Source of the DNA: Mytilinidion resinicola
Taxonomy: Eukaryota; Ascomycota; Dothideomycetes; Mytilinidiales; Mytilinidiaceae
Assembly: GCF_010093595.1 (NCBI RefSeq)
Contig: NW_022985443.1
Location: forward strand, 97,371-161,370
DNA: 64,000 nt
Direction of reading: 5' to 3'
The number at the start of each line of letters is the position of its first letter. The stretch's first letter is position 1. Below, one piece after another: positions 45,603 through 55,468 of this stretch. Position numbers and translations under genes: made by a program. Below the pieces are notes generated by a model, which saw only the letters and a list, made by a program, of their open reading frames with translations, made no database searches and was not told where the DNA came from.

Positions 45603-46553
45603 TCATTTCCACGGCTGACGAACAATAGATCCCGATACTCGTTGCTGCACAGACACCGGCACCCATCCCACTACCTTCACTGTCGCCTTTCCTTTGGTTG
45701 TTCTCCATAGCTTGTACGAGACCCGGTGCACAAACACCTGAATAGGACGCTCGGGCACTATCCTCCACCAAGAACCCGAGAAATCCAACGTGACATGCTC
45801 CGTATTGGCAGGCAGCAGGAATATCTGCTGGGTCCATGCCCGCAGAAATTCGTCCAGCTGTTGTTCCCAGTCTTCATTGAAATAAAACCAGCTGTGTCGA
45901 CACTTGCAGTCTTCGTCCCAATGATATGTATACAGTTCTGAGAATGGCTTCGCTTCAAGCCACTCGTTCAGGTCGTGGAGGATATGAAGATGAAAGTTCT
46001 TGGGTACCATCCGAAGAGGAGAGTTCGAAGGTGGAAGTGTGGTGAGAGCGGCGAGCACCTCTGCAGTCCGAGCTAGGATGGGGATCTGCCTTGCCAGGAC
46101 ATCGAGAGCATCGCAGCGGAGCAGACGAGAAACGTGGAGTAGTGGTATCGGGACGTGACGGTGGGGCTTCATCGGAGTGGCCAGAAAGCGATTTTCGAGG
46201 GCTTGAACGTGTTCGAGTCTTGGTATTCGATGACGGCGTACACCGCTATCTCGAAGTTCTTTGATCACGGCTCGGCCAACGGACTGAGCGAACGGAGCAA
46301 GTGCCGTCGGTGTGACCTGGCGCGTATCATTCGAGTTCCATGAGATTGGAAGCGCGTATGCGTTGGGGAGCGCGAAGAAGAGTATCCTCTCACGCAACTC
46401 CTTGGGGAGCCCACTCAAGTGATCCTGTAGACTGTTCCAACTGGAGTGGCTTCTTGCCACATTATTGTTGAGAATTTTCGTGTTGTTTCTCACAATAAGG
46501 TGGGGACTCCTACGAGCCTCTGGAGCAGTGATCACCGAGGCTATCTGGCCCAT
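45603..46553 (-). CDS. F-box-like/ELR-motif protein with putative N-myristoylation signal
   Basis: Single exon. The frame starts at 46598, but the second ATG at 46553 gives MGQIASVI, a good MGxxxS N-myristoylation sequence, so I choose it (316 residues). The region after residue 40 reads LSGLPKELRERILFFALPNA, then PIPLLHVSRLLRCDAL and WDEDCKCRHSWFYF. Order and spacing follow the gene at 5789-6901 (LPRELRQRILLLALP, LLHISRTVRQEM, WTCYCRGRD), suggesting distant paralogy. If myristoylated, the protein would be membrane-associated, unlike the paralog. No enzymatic motif. Function unknown. Confidence 0.72.
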   Translation of the reverse strand: MGQIASVITAPEARRSPHLIVRNNTKILNNNVARSHSSWNSLQDHLSGLPKELRERILFFALPNAYALPISWNSNDTRQVTPTALAPFAQSVGRAVIKELRDSGVRRHRIPRLEHVQALENRFLATPMKPHRHVPIPLLHVSRLLRCDALDVLARQIPILARTAEVLAALTTLPPSNSPLRMVPKNFHLHILHDLNEWLEAKPFSELYTYHWDEDCKCRHSWFYFNEDWEQQLDEFLRAWTQQIFLLPANTEHVTLDFSGSWWRIVPERPIQVFVHRVSYKLWRTTKGKATVKVVGWVPVSVQQRVSGSIVRQPWK

Positions 46554-47041
46554 GATTATGATGATGGTGGTTTGGCGGCGAGCGATGTGCTTAGGCACGA
46601 TGCAAAGGTCAACGACAGTGGAACTCGGGCTACCGTTCCACGGACTGAAGGGCTCCTAGCTGGGGCACTCCTTAAAGTGGTGTAGAAACGGCAAAAGTGG
46701 AGCCTAAGCAGTGAGACATCCGGGTGCCCAAACCTATAACCTCACCTTACAAAATAGTGCTGTGGTCTGCCTTCGCTCACTCCAGTGCCATTTTGATGAT
46801 GAATGAAAAAGTATGGACGGCAGCGATGTCAAGGACAATACACTCTATCTTAGCCCGTGGTTCTTTGCAAGACTAATAGCAGACCAAATAACTTCACACC
46901 ATAGAGTAGAAGGTTTGTATGGGAGTTCTGCACACATGGTAAACACGGTGAACCGTCCCACATCATTTTAAGAATATATTTTAGTGAATGTAAAGCTCTG
47001 CGCACCCTATATTAGCCGCATTCCTCAGACCCGCTGCGAAA
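46554..47041. other. Intergenic; contains dispersed-repeat copy C
   Basis: Besides the repeat at 46652-46745 nothing is recognised. The right part is AT-rich. Confidence 0.45.
46652..46745 (+). repeat. Short dispersed repeat, copy C (partial)
   Basis: Carries CTCCTAGCTGGGGCACTCCTT, AAAGTGGTGT, AAAGTGGAGCCTAAGCAG, CATCCGGGTGCCCAAACCTAT. It is the 3' half of the family consensus; the 5' half is not evident. Confidence 0.7.
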
Positions 47042-48713
47042 CTATATGAAAGGTTCACAATGCGGACAGATCTCGGGGTTAGGTAGCTCATCTATTGGAA
47101 CACCAGCCGCCTTTGCAAAAGTGCGCCGTACGCCCTCGTGTCTAAACTCAAACTCCCCAGTGGCCTCACTATATTCTCGTGGGCAGAGCCCACACGACTG
47201 CCCATGCAGTGGAACTCCTTCCTCTAAGAGCAGTTCAACCATCGACTCTAAGCCTTGTTCGGATGCCCACTTCAGCGCAAGACCACCGACTTCGGGGTGG
47301 TTGACGCGAACCCCATGTCCACGAAGTAGGCGGAACATAGCGGTGTGTTCAAGTAACATGGCTCGAATGATAGGAGAAGAGTTGGTGACTTCTCGTTGAA
47401 AGCGCTCTTTTCCGACCGCATTACGGGTGGATTGGTAGCCACCGTACGTTACCAAAGGACGGGCTAGCTGGACATCGTGGCTCAAAAGGAGGCTTGTGAT
47501 TCCGAGTTGTCCTGAACGAATCGCGTAGTTCAGATCAAGGGGAAGAGGTTCGGCGCCATAGGCAAGAAGGAGCTTGACAACTTCTGGTGTTCCGCTGCGA
47601 CATGCTTTCATGAGATATTCTCTCAAGTCAACGATGGGTCTTTCGGTGAGTGACCCCTCGCCAAGAAGACGGCGTGTGAGAGCCACAGTATGTCTCATAT
47701 AGTTGAACGCATCCCGTGATACATCCAGATTGATACCTTGTAACGCGAAGTTTCTACTTTCCCTGGATTGAATCATACGGAATACAAGATCCTAAATTTG
47801 ACATAGCAATGCGTTGCCAGGGATCTCGGAGGAGCTAGCTTCGGGCTCGAGGGTGGGGAGATTTTCATCGTCGAGCAGACAGCCCCATAGTGATTGTAAG
47901 GCCAGGGAAAGCATCCTGGAGTTGCAGTTCCGGGTGCCTCCCGAGTGACGTAGGCTATGAGTTGGTCCCAATAATAAACTTTTGGGCGGATCTGAAGCAG
48001 GAATTCCACTACCTCATGCTGCTGTTGTGCCGCAGCTACGGGGACTATCGTGTATAAGACGGACGGACGAGTTATGTGATTCCTTCTGCCAGCGTCTGCC
48101 TCTGCATACAATTTCTTTAATGCGTCGAGAGGGCCTGTGTATGCTGCCACGCATAGGCGTATATGCAGGTTTTTTTCGTTGGATGTATCGACTCCAGGGG
48201 CGATCCGGCTGTAGGAGATAGGGCCCTGGCCATACTCGGACTGCCATTCCAAGACAGCGTAGCAGCAGCACACAGCCTTTATAACAGCATCTTGAGCCTC
48301 CTGATCCGTGTGCGGGATGCCGCGCTGCAGACACAGATACTTCGAAGTCTCATGAATTGCTGTCACGACGACAAGCTCCCCACCATCAGTCCATTCCGGG
48401 CGTCTCTTCTTTTTGAAGACAGTATGTCCCAAGACTAAGTGCTTCAGCCACGTAGGAAGTTCTTTAGATTCATCGGTATGAAATTCGACTATTCCGGAGA
48501 TGCATAGTGCTTGCTCGACCTCGTGTGCAAAAAGCTCTGAGTAATTAATCAGACCTGGCCGACCTACAAGTTGCCAGGAAACTTACTACTGACCAGCCTC
48601 AGCCTCAAAATTCGCTTCAGTCCATCCAACCGCTCATTCAAATCGGCTCGAACGAAAACCGCTTGCTCCACTATTTTCCTAACCAATTCCAGCGGAAGAT
48701 CCGAGAAAGACAT
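47042..48713 (-). pseudogene. F-box/ankyrin-repeat pseudogene 1
   Basis: Exon 1 (48713-48597) encodes MSFSDLPLELVRKIVEQAVF, an F-box-like start. A 60-nt intron (48596-48537) follows, then KLFAHEVEQALCISGIVEFH and ankyrin-like repeats (LHIRLCVAAYTGPLDALKKL; SGTPEVVKLLLAYGAEPLPL; RSGQLGITSLLLSHDVQLAR; EQGLESMVELLLEEGVPLHG). It ends with a Cys-rich tail (PEICPHCEPFI). Comparison with the paralog at 49402-51156 shows a frame change near 47930, just before CNSRMLSLAL, and a TAG near 47792 after ALLCQI. Without them a protein of about 540 residues would result. Dead, but only lightly damaged. Confidence 0.75.
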
Positions 48714-49401
48714 GGTGATTGGAAGATGGGGTCTCCCTCCACCGAAATCTGGGGAAGGGCGGGCAGAACTCTAAAGGAGACGGAAGCTTGGAGTCTTGTT
48801 GCTGCCTGGCTCATGGAGTTTGAGTACCATTGCACAACATAACGCCTCAGTGCTATCGCAGGGATATGATAGGCAAGCTGTGCAGGTACAATCTGCGGCT
48901 TCGCCCGCAGCGCAACGTGTGCAAACCCTATTGGCAACAATAAAAGCTGTGGAACTTTCCATGCAGGTGTCCTTGATTTTGCTCCACAGGCCGTCGTCCG
49001 CATCGAGTTGCCATCAATAGAAGAAAGCCAAAAGAACAGCCTGTGAATGACTTCATTTGCGGCGCTGGAGCAATACATTGAAGAAGCTTCAATCATTTTA
49101 CGTCCTCCAAATCTGGCGAAGTCTTGCGCTCGGGAGTTTGACGGGGTTGAGTTCTCCCACTCGAATAATGTTTGCTCAGCCAAAATCGATGACATTATCT
49201 ACCAGCACATTCGCCAATAGGACTGGAGCCCGCTCGGAACTTGTTGGTGACTGCGAGTCTAGAGTCATGCATGCAGCTTGCTTCGCAGATCCCGAAATCC
49301 CCGAAAAGCGACAGATCGCAAGCATTTGAGATGAGCTAGATTCTAGATCCTTCGTGTCCCAGCAATGCCTTGCTACGGCGATATTGATTAAACAAGCCTA
49401 C
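48714..49401. other. Intergenic between the two F-box/ankyrin pseudogenes
   Basis: A 174-codon minus-strand frame (48671-49195) overlaps the first exon of pseudogene 1 in another frame and has no domain signal; I treat it as chance. Confidence 0.45.
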
Positions 49402-51156
49402 TTAGCAATGATCGCACGTCCGAGGCTCCTGCAGCTCCGCCAGCGGCGTCCTGGTTGCCTTCGCAAGAAAGGAAAGCATATTATCGTCAAGCATATCATC
49501 GTCAAGCATATCATCGTCAAGCGTGTCGTCGTCAAGCGTATCATCGTCGGGCGTATCCTCCTCAAGCATAACTGTTCCAAAGTCAGGACGGAGCCCGCAT
49601 GATGGCCCGTGAAGCTGCACTCCTTCTAGCAACCGCTCGACCATGGATTCTAGATGTGCTTCCGCTGCCAGCTTTAATACCAGGCCGCCAGTTTCTGGGC
49701 GTTTGATGTCTATGACGGCATCATGGTTGCTAAGCTTATGGAGGAGGTTGAGCATCGCCGTGTTTTCTTGGAGAACGGCGCGGATGATAGGTGATGGCTT
49801 CTAACTTTTTGGAACACTGTCGGCGGAATATGTCCACTTTGGGACGTGCTGGCCCATTTTTACTCCGTGGTCCAGTAGCAAGGTGGTCATTGTAACTTGT
49901 CCGCGGTGTATGGACAGCTCTAGATCCTCAGTCACGGGCTCAACGTTGTTGGCGAGAAGAAGTTTGACCATGTCCGGCGTTCCCCAGCGGCAAGCGTTCC
50001 GGAGTAAGGATTCCATTCTCTTGCTGGGGCGCAGCGGAACCAGACTCGCACGAACTTTTCCCGTCAATGAGTTTGTTTGCCAAAGAAACGGTGTTATTCA
50101 CATGACCAAGGAGAGAAGAAAGTGTAGGTGGCTTGACATCCAATGTGAACTGAAAGGGCAACTCTGTTGTGCGTCTCTTAGTGATGAGATACCAGAGCTG
50201 AATAAAAACATCCTTGCCAGTCACACCAGTGGGCGCATTCCCACAGTCCAATGATGGAATAGGCCCATAATTTTCGAATGGGATAAGTTCGTCGTTCTCA
50301 GTCTTCTGGCAAAGATCGGGTGTTTCCAGCGAAAGTCGAAGCATCTTGGAATTGCAGGATTTGGCCGCTTCAATTATTACCTCCTTCACAACGGGGTGAT
50401 CGTGGTCGCGATAGCGGCAGAATTTTGAAAGATTCTGAAGGAGGTACTCCACGGCTTCATAGTGCCCCTTCTCCGCAGCAATCCGAAAGGGCGAGCCAAA
50501 GTCTGAACCTTCTCTCAGCCAAACTATACCACGCCTGGGTCTATCTGGGGCCAGGAGCCTTTCAGCCCTTTCGAATAACTCTTCGACCACATTTTTGACA
50601 ACTTCAAGGTATCCCAAGCTTGCGGCTGCCACCAAAAGATTGATGTGGTTCTCGAATCCGTTGGAAAGGACCTCCGACAAGGAGTAGGCCAAACGGCCAC
50701 TGGGTTTTGAAGTACCCCAGCAAGTAAAGACGACGGCTTGAAACATTTTGCGAGTCTCCTTGTTGTTGGGAATGCCGCGTCTTAGGCACAGCTGTTCCAT
50801 AGTCCTGCGCATCTTTTCCTGGGCCGCCGGCTCCTGCGACCGATAAAAACTATGAGTCCCTTCAGGATACGGAGTCAATTGAGGATGGATGGCTTTCGAG
50901 CACAAGGAAAGGAGTCGCTGCGGAAGCAACCCAGGGGTATCCTTAAGACCAGGGTAGACTATGCCAGTGATGCACAGAGCTTCTTCGACCTCTGTTGCCC
51001 ACAGTTCTGTAAAGCTTAGTGGGGTACGCCGAAATCAACGAAAGAACTCACTGCTAACAAGTCTCAGTCTCAAGGCCCTCTTGACATCTCGGACGAAGAC
51101 GGCTTCCTAGAGGATTTGCTTCAGTAGCTCAGGTGGAATCTTTGCGGCAGTCATAG
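49402..51156 (-). pseudogene. F-box/ankyrin-repeat pseudogene 2
   Basis: Starts MTAAKIPPELLKQIL at 51156 and is stopped by TAG at 51107-51109, where pseudogene 1 has Glu-Gln. The frame then continues EAVFVRDVKRALRLRLVS, a short intron with acceptor TTTACAG, and KLWATEVEEALCITGIVYPG, closely matching pseudogene 1. Ankyrin-like units follow (NLLVAAASLGYLEVVKNVVE; IAAEKGHYEAVEYLLQNLSK; WGTPDMVKLLLANNVEPVTE; AEAHLESMVERLLEGVQLHG). Two further lesions are a frame change near 50065 (after VSLANKLID) and a TAG at about 49801 (after DSVPKS). An expanded 15-bp repeat lies before the Cys tail. Tandem paralog of pseudogene 1, same strand, with independent lesions. Confidence 0.78.
49476..49570. repeat. 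15-bp minisatellite in F-box/ankyrin pseudogene 2
   Basis: Six 15-bp units (GCATATCATCGTCAA type) followed by a partial one. On the coding strand each unit encodes an Asp-rich pentapeptide (LDDDM/LDDDT). Pseudogene 1 has no such expansion at the equivalent place, so it arose after the duplication. Confidence 0.9.
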
Positions 51157-52077
51157 TGGCTGTAGTCGAGCAAGGCCTTTTTCGTGTCCGATTTGTGAGA
51201 GTAAAGAGCCTTATATGCGAGAAGAAGAGGAGACATATTGATGCCTAGCGATATCTGTTACGGGAATGTTGCACGGCGTTCGGGAGTGACATGCAGGAGG
51301 CCGCATCGTCGGTTTCGCGAGGGAAAGGACTGCGTGAAGAAATCTACCTCATCACCATGGATCGTGAGGTGGGCTGACGATACAGCACTATCTACATCTT
51401 TGCCACCTATAATCGAGCCTTCGAAGTTGAGACTTTGGCATCGGCAGAGTCTGGCGAGCCTGGCTCGAATCGCAAAGAGGCGTCTGCAGCAAGCCTCCTG
51501 CATCTTTCCGCGTCGCCAGTAGCGACTTTGCAGACTGACCATAACGTTTCCAAGAAGTGAGTCAGCAACATTTATGAGATACACTAACCACAGGATGCGC
51601 AAAAGGGCTGTATGTGTACTTTGTATCAAAGGCCATGCCTATCTCTAAAGCCCCCCGGAACTAGGGAAACAAGCATCGATCTCGTTACTTTTTGACTAAC
51701 GACCATGCTTGCAGTACGTGTGGTTGAGCAGGACGTCGTATGCTGATGCTTGATACAATGGGAAGAGACGGAGACAGAAGTAAAATGTAATCGAGTGTCC
51801 ATATCGTGCCCAGGGATTTGTCTGCGCTGGATTAAGTCACGTGTGCCTATGAATGATGCACAACACGTATTCATTACAACAGTACTCTTTAGGATATGCG
51901 ATCGCATGCGTTCCATTCCAAATAGACAAGTAAGCACGAGCAGCACGTGGCACTTAGTATTGTTCTCAACTCTCAAAGACAACCCTTGCATTACCACAGC
52001 CGAGAAACATCTACTACCATATTAAACCCAGCAGCAACCTGAATCGTGAACGTCAAACCTGACCAACAATCCCGCAA
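51157..52077. other. Intergenic; no gene seen
   Basis: 920 bases with only short frames (longest 123 codons on the minus strand, overlapping others, no family signal). Confidence 0.5.
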
Positions 52078-53157
52078 CTAATCCTCGAAAATCGCAATCC
52101 CCAATTCCCCATCCGCGACCGCACCAAGAATCTCTCCGACATCTTCTCCCCTCTCCTCCAGCACCCATTCTAGAGTCTGACCCCACGTCTCGCCGTTGTT
52201 TTCGAACCAGTCCCCGAGCCGCTTCACAAACATCTCGACCTGCCCCTTGAGTGGCGCGTTCTCTTTCAGCCACATTATCTGCTCCGGGTCCAGCTTCAGC
52301 ATGTCCTCGACAACATAGTAGTGCGGGATGTCATCGCCCCAGCCCTCGGCACCAGGCTCGTGGTGCGGCGTCGGCATGAACTTGGACAACCCATAGCGGG
52401 AGTTAAATGCCGATGTGGAGTGGAAATGGTTCGAAAGCACGTTCGGCGAGGAGTGGTACTGAGACTGAAAGAGGCTGGACGCATTATTAGGCGGCGGGTA
52501 GTTGAGGTGGATGTTGAAGAGCAGCTGCTGGCTCTCGTTCTCAGGGAAGCGCTTCTTGAATTTGCGCGCGATAGTCCCGTTGGACGGGCACACGTTGCTG
52601 TGGATGACCTCGCGCAGCACGGCATGCACGTCGGCCATCTCAGCGAGCTCGGCCGTGCTCCAATTGTGCAGCAGCCCCGCGCGCTTCTGGATAGTGAGCT
52701 TCATCACACGCGTTTCGCGGGGAAACGTGCGGTTGTGGAAAGCATGCGTGTAAAGCCACAGGCGGTAGAGCGCGCGGCGGACGCGATAGCGCTCATCGGT
52801 AGTTAGGAGGCGGCGGTACTCGAAGTTCGACTTCCACTTCTTGAAGGGATAGATGTCGCACCACTTCTCTGCGACACGACCAGAGTGTGCAACCTGCTTG
52901 AGAAGGGCTATGGAGAACGGAACGGATCGCGGAATGTGGGCAGGCTGGCTGGCGTTGTGGGTGAGGAGCTGAGTGAGGTCCTTGAGGGGGCCGAATTGGG
53001 TCTCGGCAGCGTGCTCGAGGATCGTGAGCTTCTGGGAGGACGAGTATATCTGACGGAAGCGGTGGCAGGTGGAGGACAGGGCGAGGGCGTCCTCGATGCT
53101 AGAGCAGGAAAGGAAGACGTGGGAAACGAGCTCGGTTGCGAGATCTTCGAACAACAT
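52078..53157 (-). CDS. F-box protein
   Basis: Single exon, 359 residues, intact. The N-terminal F-box is MLFEDLATELVSHVFLSCSS followed by EDALALSSTCHRFRQIY. The remainder includes a basic, aromatic region (YRVRRALYRLWLYTHAFHN), an Asn/Ser/Pro-rich stretch around residue 215-240, and an acidic C-terminus. It probably acts as the substrate receptor of an SCF ubiquitin ligase through Skp1 binding by the F-box. The substrate is unknown. The ORF is well above background in codon quality and has no stop or shift, in contrast to the pseudogenes to its left. Confidence 0.85.
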   Translation of the reverse strand: MLFEDLATELVSHVFLSCSSIEDALALSSTCHRFRQIYSSSQKLTILEHAAETQFGPLKDLTQLLTHNASQPAHIPRSVPFSIALLKQVAHSGRVAEKWCDIYPFKKWKSNFEYRRLLTTDERYRVRRALYRLWLYTHAFHNRTFPRETRVMKLTIQKRAGLLHNWSTAELAEMADVHAVLREVIHSNVCPSNGTIARKFKKRFPENESQQLLFNIHLNYPPPNNASSLFQSQYHSSPNVLSNHFHSTSAFNSRYGLSKFMPTPHHEPGAEGWGDDIPHYYVVEDMLKLDPEQIMWLKENAPLKGQVEMFVKRLGDWFENNGETWGQTLEWVLEERGEDVGEILGAVADGELGIAIFED

Positions 53158-53668
53158 GTTGGCGGCGGGTATGGGTATATGGTGTGGAACTAATGGAATT
53201 CTTCTTCTTTAACGATCTTCTCTTCTTCAATTTTCCGTTTTCTGTTTGCTTTCTGGAAGTTGGAGGGCGAATCGGGTCGAATCTGTACACGGACAAGCGT
53301 CGACGCCGAGGGGGAGATCGGGGGCTCAAATGATTGGGACCCCTCCGTTGGGGCTATAAAAGAAGAATGCAGCATTCTTGGACTCGAACTCGGGCGCGAC
53401 GCAAAGGGCAGAAGCCAGCCCAGATGGGCGGGAGGGGTGTTGAGGTATCATGGCTCGTGGGGTGGAGTGGAGATCGGGAGGAGAGGGAAAGGGGATGACT
53501 CCTGGCTGTGACGATAAACAGAGCCAAGTGGCATGCAATACAAGGGCACGATGCAAGTGGTATGGCAGACACTCGACGTCCCTCATACCTCTCGTCGTCA
53601 TATATTCAGTCTTGAGCATTCAGCACTTAGTATCTTCGCATATCTCTTCAATTAGTTCATAGCTTCCA
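53158..53668. other. Shared upstream region of two divergent genes
   Basis: 510 bases between the ATGs of the F-box gene (minus) and the ELRQHIY gene (plus). A CTATAAAAG word at 53352-53360 could serve as TATA box for either. No gene. Confidence 0.5.
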
Positions 53669-54490
53669 ATGAGCTTCCTCCACCCAGCAGCACCGCAAGA
53701 AGTCCCCTTTCTGCTCCGCCTTCCCATCGAGCTCCGCCAGCACATCTACAGCTATATCCTCCCCTCCACCACCTCCTACGCCTCGCACTTCCCGCCCGCC
53801 GCGTCGGAGCCCTCGAACAGCGAGTTCAGCCTGACCTTTGTGCGCGAGACCCTCGGCGAGGGCGTCTGGAAGATGCAGCGCACCCTGCCCAACACCTCGC
53901 GCAAAGCCGGGAACGACATCGTGTGGCGACGGGGCTGGACCGCGCTGCTCGCCGTCAATCGCCAAATTCACGAGGAATGCGTAGACCTGATATACGGGGA
54001 TAATACCTTCGTCATCGATGTGGCGTACGATAGCATCAAATTTCGCTACCGCTGGGTGCTGCCGAGCAATTTGACGCCCAGCCAGAGTTATTCGTTCCTC
54101 GATCACTTTTCGCAGCGAAATCTGCTGAGGATTAGAAATTATATTGTCAATGTCGAGCATGTGGATAGCTATACGGGCATGATCAAGTACAACTGCGGTG
54201 GGAGGGGTTTGACGGCGGGTATAAGGCAGCAAGTCCAAAATCTGGTAGAGCTGCTGGCCCTGGTGCCGAGCCTGCATCGCGTGCATGTACATCTCATTGA
54301 TGGCGCAATTAGTAGGGTGAGATTCCCGAGTGGGCGGTTGCATCGCGTCCAGGACAAGGGGAACTGTGCAGCAGCGCAGACGGTGCTGGATCCGTTGTTC
54401 AGGCTATATGGGGTCAGGAAGGCGGCGGTGACAGGCGTAACCCCAGAGTATATGACCAGGCTTGAGGAACAAATGACGGGAGGTAGATGA
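53669..54490 (+). CDS. ELRQHIY-motif (DUF7730-like) fungal protein
   Basis: Single exon, 273 residues. It opens with a short leader and VPFLLRLPIELRQHIYSYIL, the F-box-like helix of a large ascomycete family of unknown function, followed by LLAVNRQIHEECVDLIYGDN, the usual second conserved block (NRQIxxEcxxLIYxxNTF). The end contains RNYIVNVEHVD and LLALVPSLHRVHVHL, as in relatives where this part is beta/alpha repeat-like. No catalytic motif. Differs from the 2EXR genes in lacking the second ExR motif. Confidence 0.82.
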   Translation: MSFLHPAAPQEVPFLLRLPIELRQHIYSYILPSTTSYASHFPPAASEPSNSEFSLTFVRETLGEGVWKMQRTLPNTSRKAGNDIVWRRGWTALLAVNRQIHEECVDLIYGDNTFVIDVAYDSIKFRYRWVLPSNLTPSQSYSFLDHFSQRNLLRIRNYIVNVEHVDSYTGMIKYNCGGRGLTAGIRQQVQNLVELLALVPSLHRVHVHLIDGAISRVRFPSGRLHRVQDKGNCAAAQTVLDPLFRLYGVRKAAVTGVTPEYMTRLEEQMTGGR

Positions 54491-54610
54491 ATACGAATTA
54501 TGAATTAGCCTCCTGAGGATCTCTATGACGACTAATCGATACGTCTTTGCGTCGCCAGACAGTCTCTCCCCATCTTCTCAACAGTCTACTGCCATGCAAA
54601 CTTCCATCGT
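54491..54610. other. Short gap between convergent genes
   Basis: 120 bases between the stop codons of two convergent genes; must contain both 3' ends. Confidence 0.5.
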
Positions 54611-55468
54611 CTACAGAAATGCTTTACTCCCCTCCGAGTCCATATCTGTCTCTTTCTCCTGATCCACTTTTATCTGTACCTCCCGCCACTTCATCCTCCA
54701 CTTCTTCGTCTCCTCCGCACAAGTTAGTTGCTTCTCCCGATCATCCCCCTCATGCTCATGCCATTTACACCAATCCGCCAGAATCCTCACTTTTGCAATC
54801 GCCTCCCTCGTAGCCAATCTTTCGCTTATCTCAAGCCTATGTTCTCCCTCCAGCTTATTGACGGCATCGCACACGCGAGCCACGAATCCGAACGGCAACC
54901 GTTCCCACACACTACTCGGCGGCAGCTCCAGAGCAACCATATACGCCATAAACCTGATCAAGGGCTCTTCGCGGTCTAATATTGCTGCGACAAGCATCGG
55001 GATCGATTCAGCGGGCGGAGGTCCCTTCTCGAAGCGAAAGAGAAAGGCATTAATCACATCGCGCCTCAGCTTGTCCACATCATGCTTGTCCACATCATGC
55101 TCAACAGCGAATGTATAGAGCGCTACGAGCTCCCTCTCGCGGAGTTCTTTCTGGCGCAATCTCTCGTCTGTGTTCGTGTCCTCTCGCTGAATTAACCAGG
55201 ATGGCAGCTCGATCGTATCCAGCCAAGTTGTAAACAGGTCAAAGAGCTGCGGTGCTGTAGCTGAAAAATCGAGCGTTATAGACTGCTTGGACTCTTGGCA
55301 TGGTTGGGCGGTCGCCTGGCTCTCTGCAAACTTAATTTTCTCCTCGAGGGACGTCGAGCAGGCGACTAGTAGGGCACGAGAGACGTGGCGGTCAACACGG
55401 TAGTGGAAGGAGCCTACACTGCAGTGGACTGTGGCGGTCTCGTCAGGAGGAGGGGCCGATGAGGCCAT
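54611..55468 (-). CDS. BTB/POZ-like fungal protein
   Basis: Single exon, 285 residues. The start VHCSVGSFHYRVDRHVSRAL, then SITLDFSATAPQLFDLFTTW fits the beta/alpha layout of fungal BTB-type domains, in which the protein reads 'VxVGxxxFxVHKxxLxxxSxxF'. Residues 110-180 continue as helices (ELVALYTFAVEHDVDKLRRD). A direct repeat HDVDKHDVDK is present. The C-terminus is rich in Lys/Glu (coiled-coil-like). Such proteins mediate protein interaction, often with Cullin-3, but the diverged motif keeps that uncertain. Confidence 0.65.
   Translation of the reverse strand: MASSAPPPDETATVHCSVGSFHYRVDRHVSRALLVACSTSLEEKIKFAESQATAQPCQESKQSITLDFSATAPQLFDLFTTWLDTIELPSWLIQREDTNTDERLRQKELRERELVALYTFAVEHDVDKHDVDKLRRDVINAFLFRFEKGPPPAESIPMLVAAILDREEPLIRFMAYMVALELPPSSVWERLPFGFVARVCDAVNKLEGEHRLEISERLATREAIAKVRILADWCKWHEHEGDDREKQLTCAEETKKWRMKWREVQIKVDQEKETDMDSEGSKAFL

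Noticed and set aside
48671..49195. 174-codon minus-strand frame between the ankyrin pseudogenes
   Set aside because: Overlaps the F-box exon of pseudogene 1 in another frame and has no family pattern.
53366..53420. Possible tRNA because of a GAGTTCGAGTCC-like B-box on the minus strand
   Set aside because: No A-box or cloverleaf stems could be formed at the required distance.
53657..54343. 228-codon minus-strand frame
   Set aside because: Antisense shadow of the ELRQHIY-family gene at 53669-54490; low-complexity Gly/Glu content and no motif.
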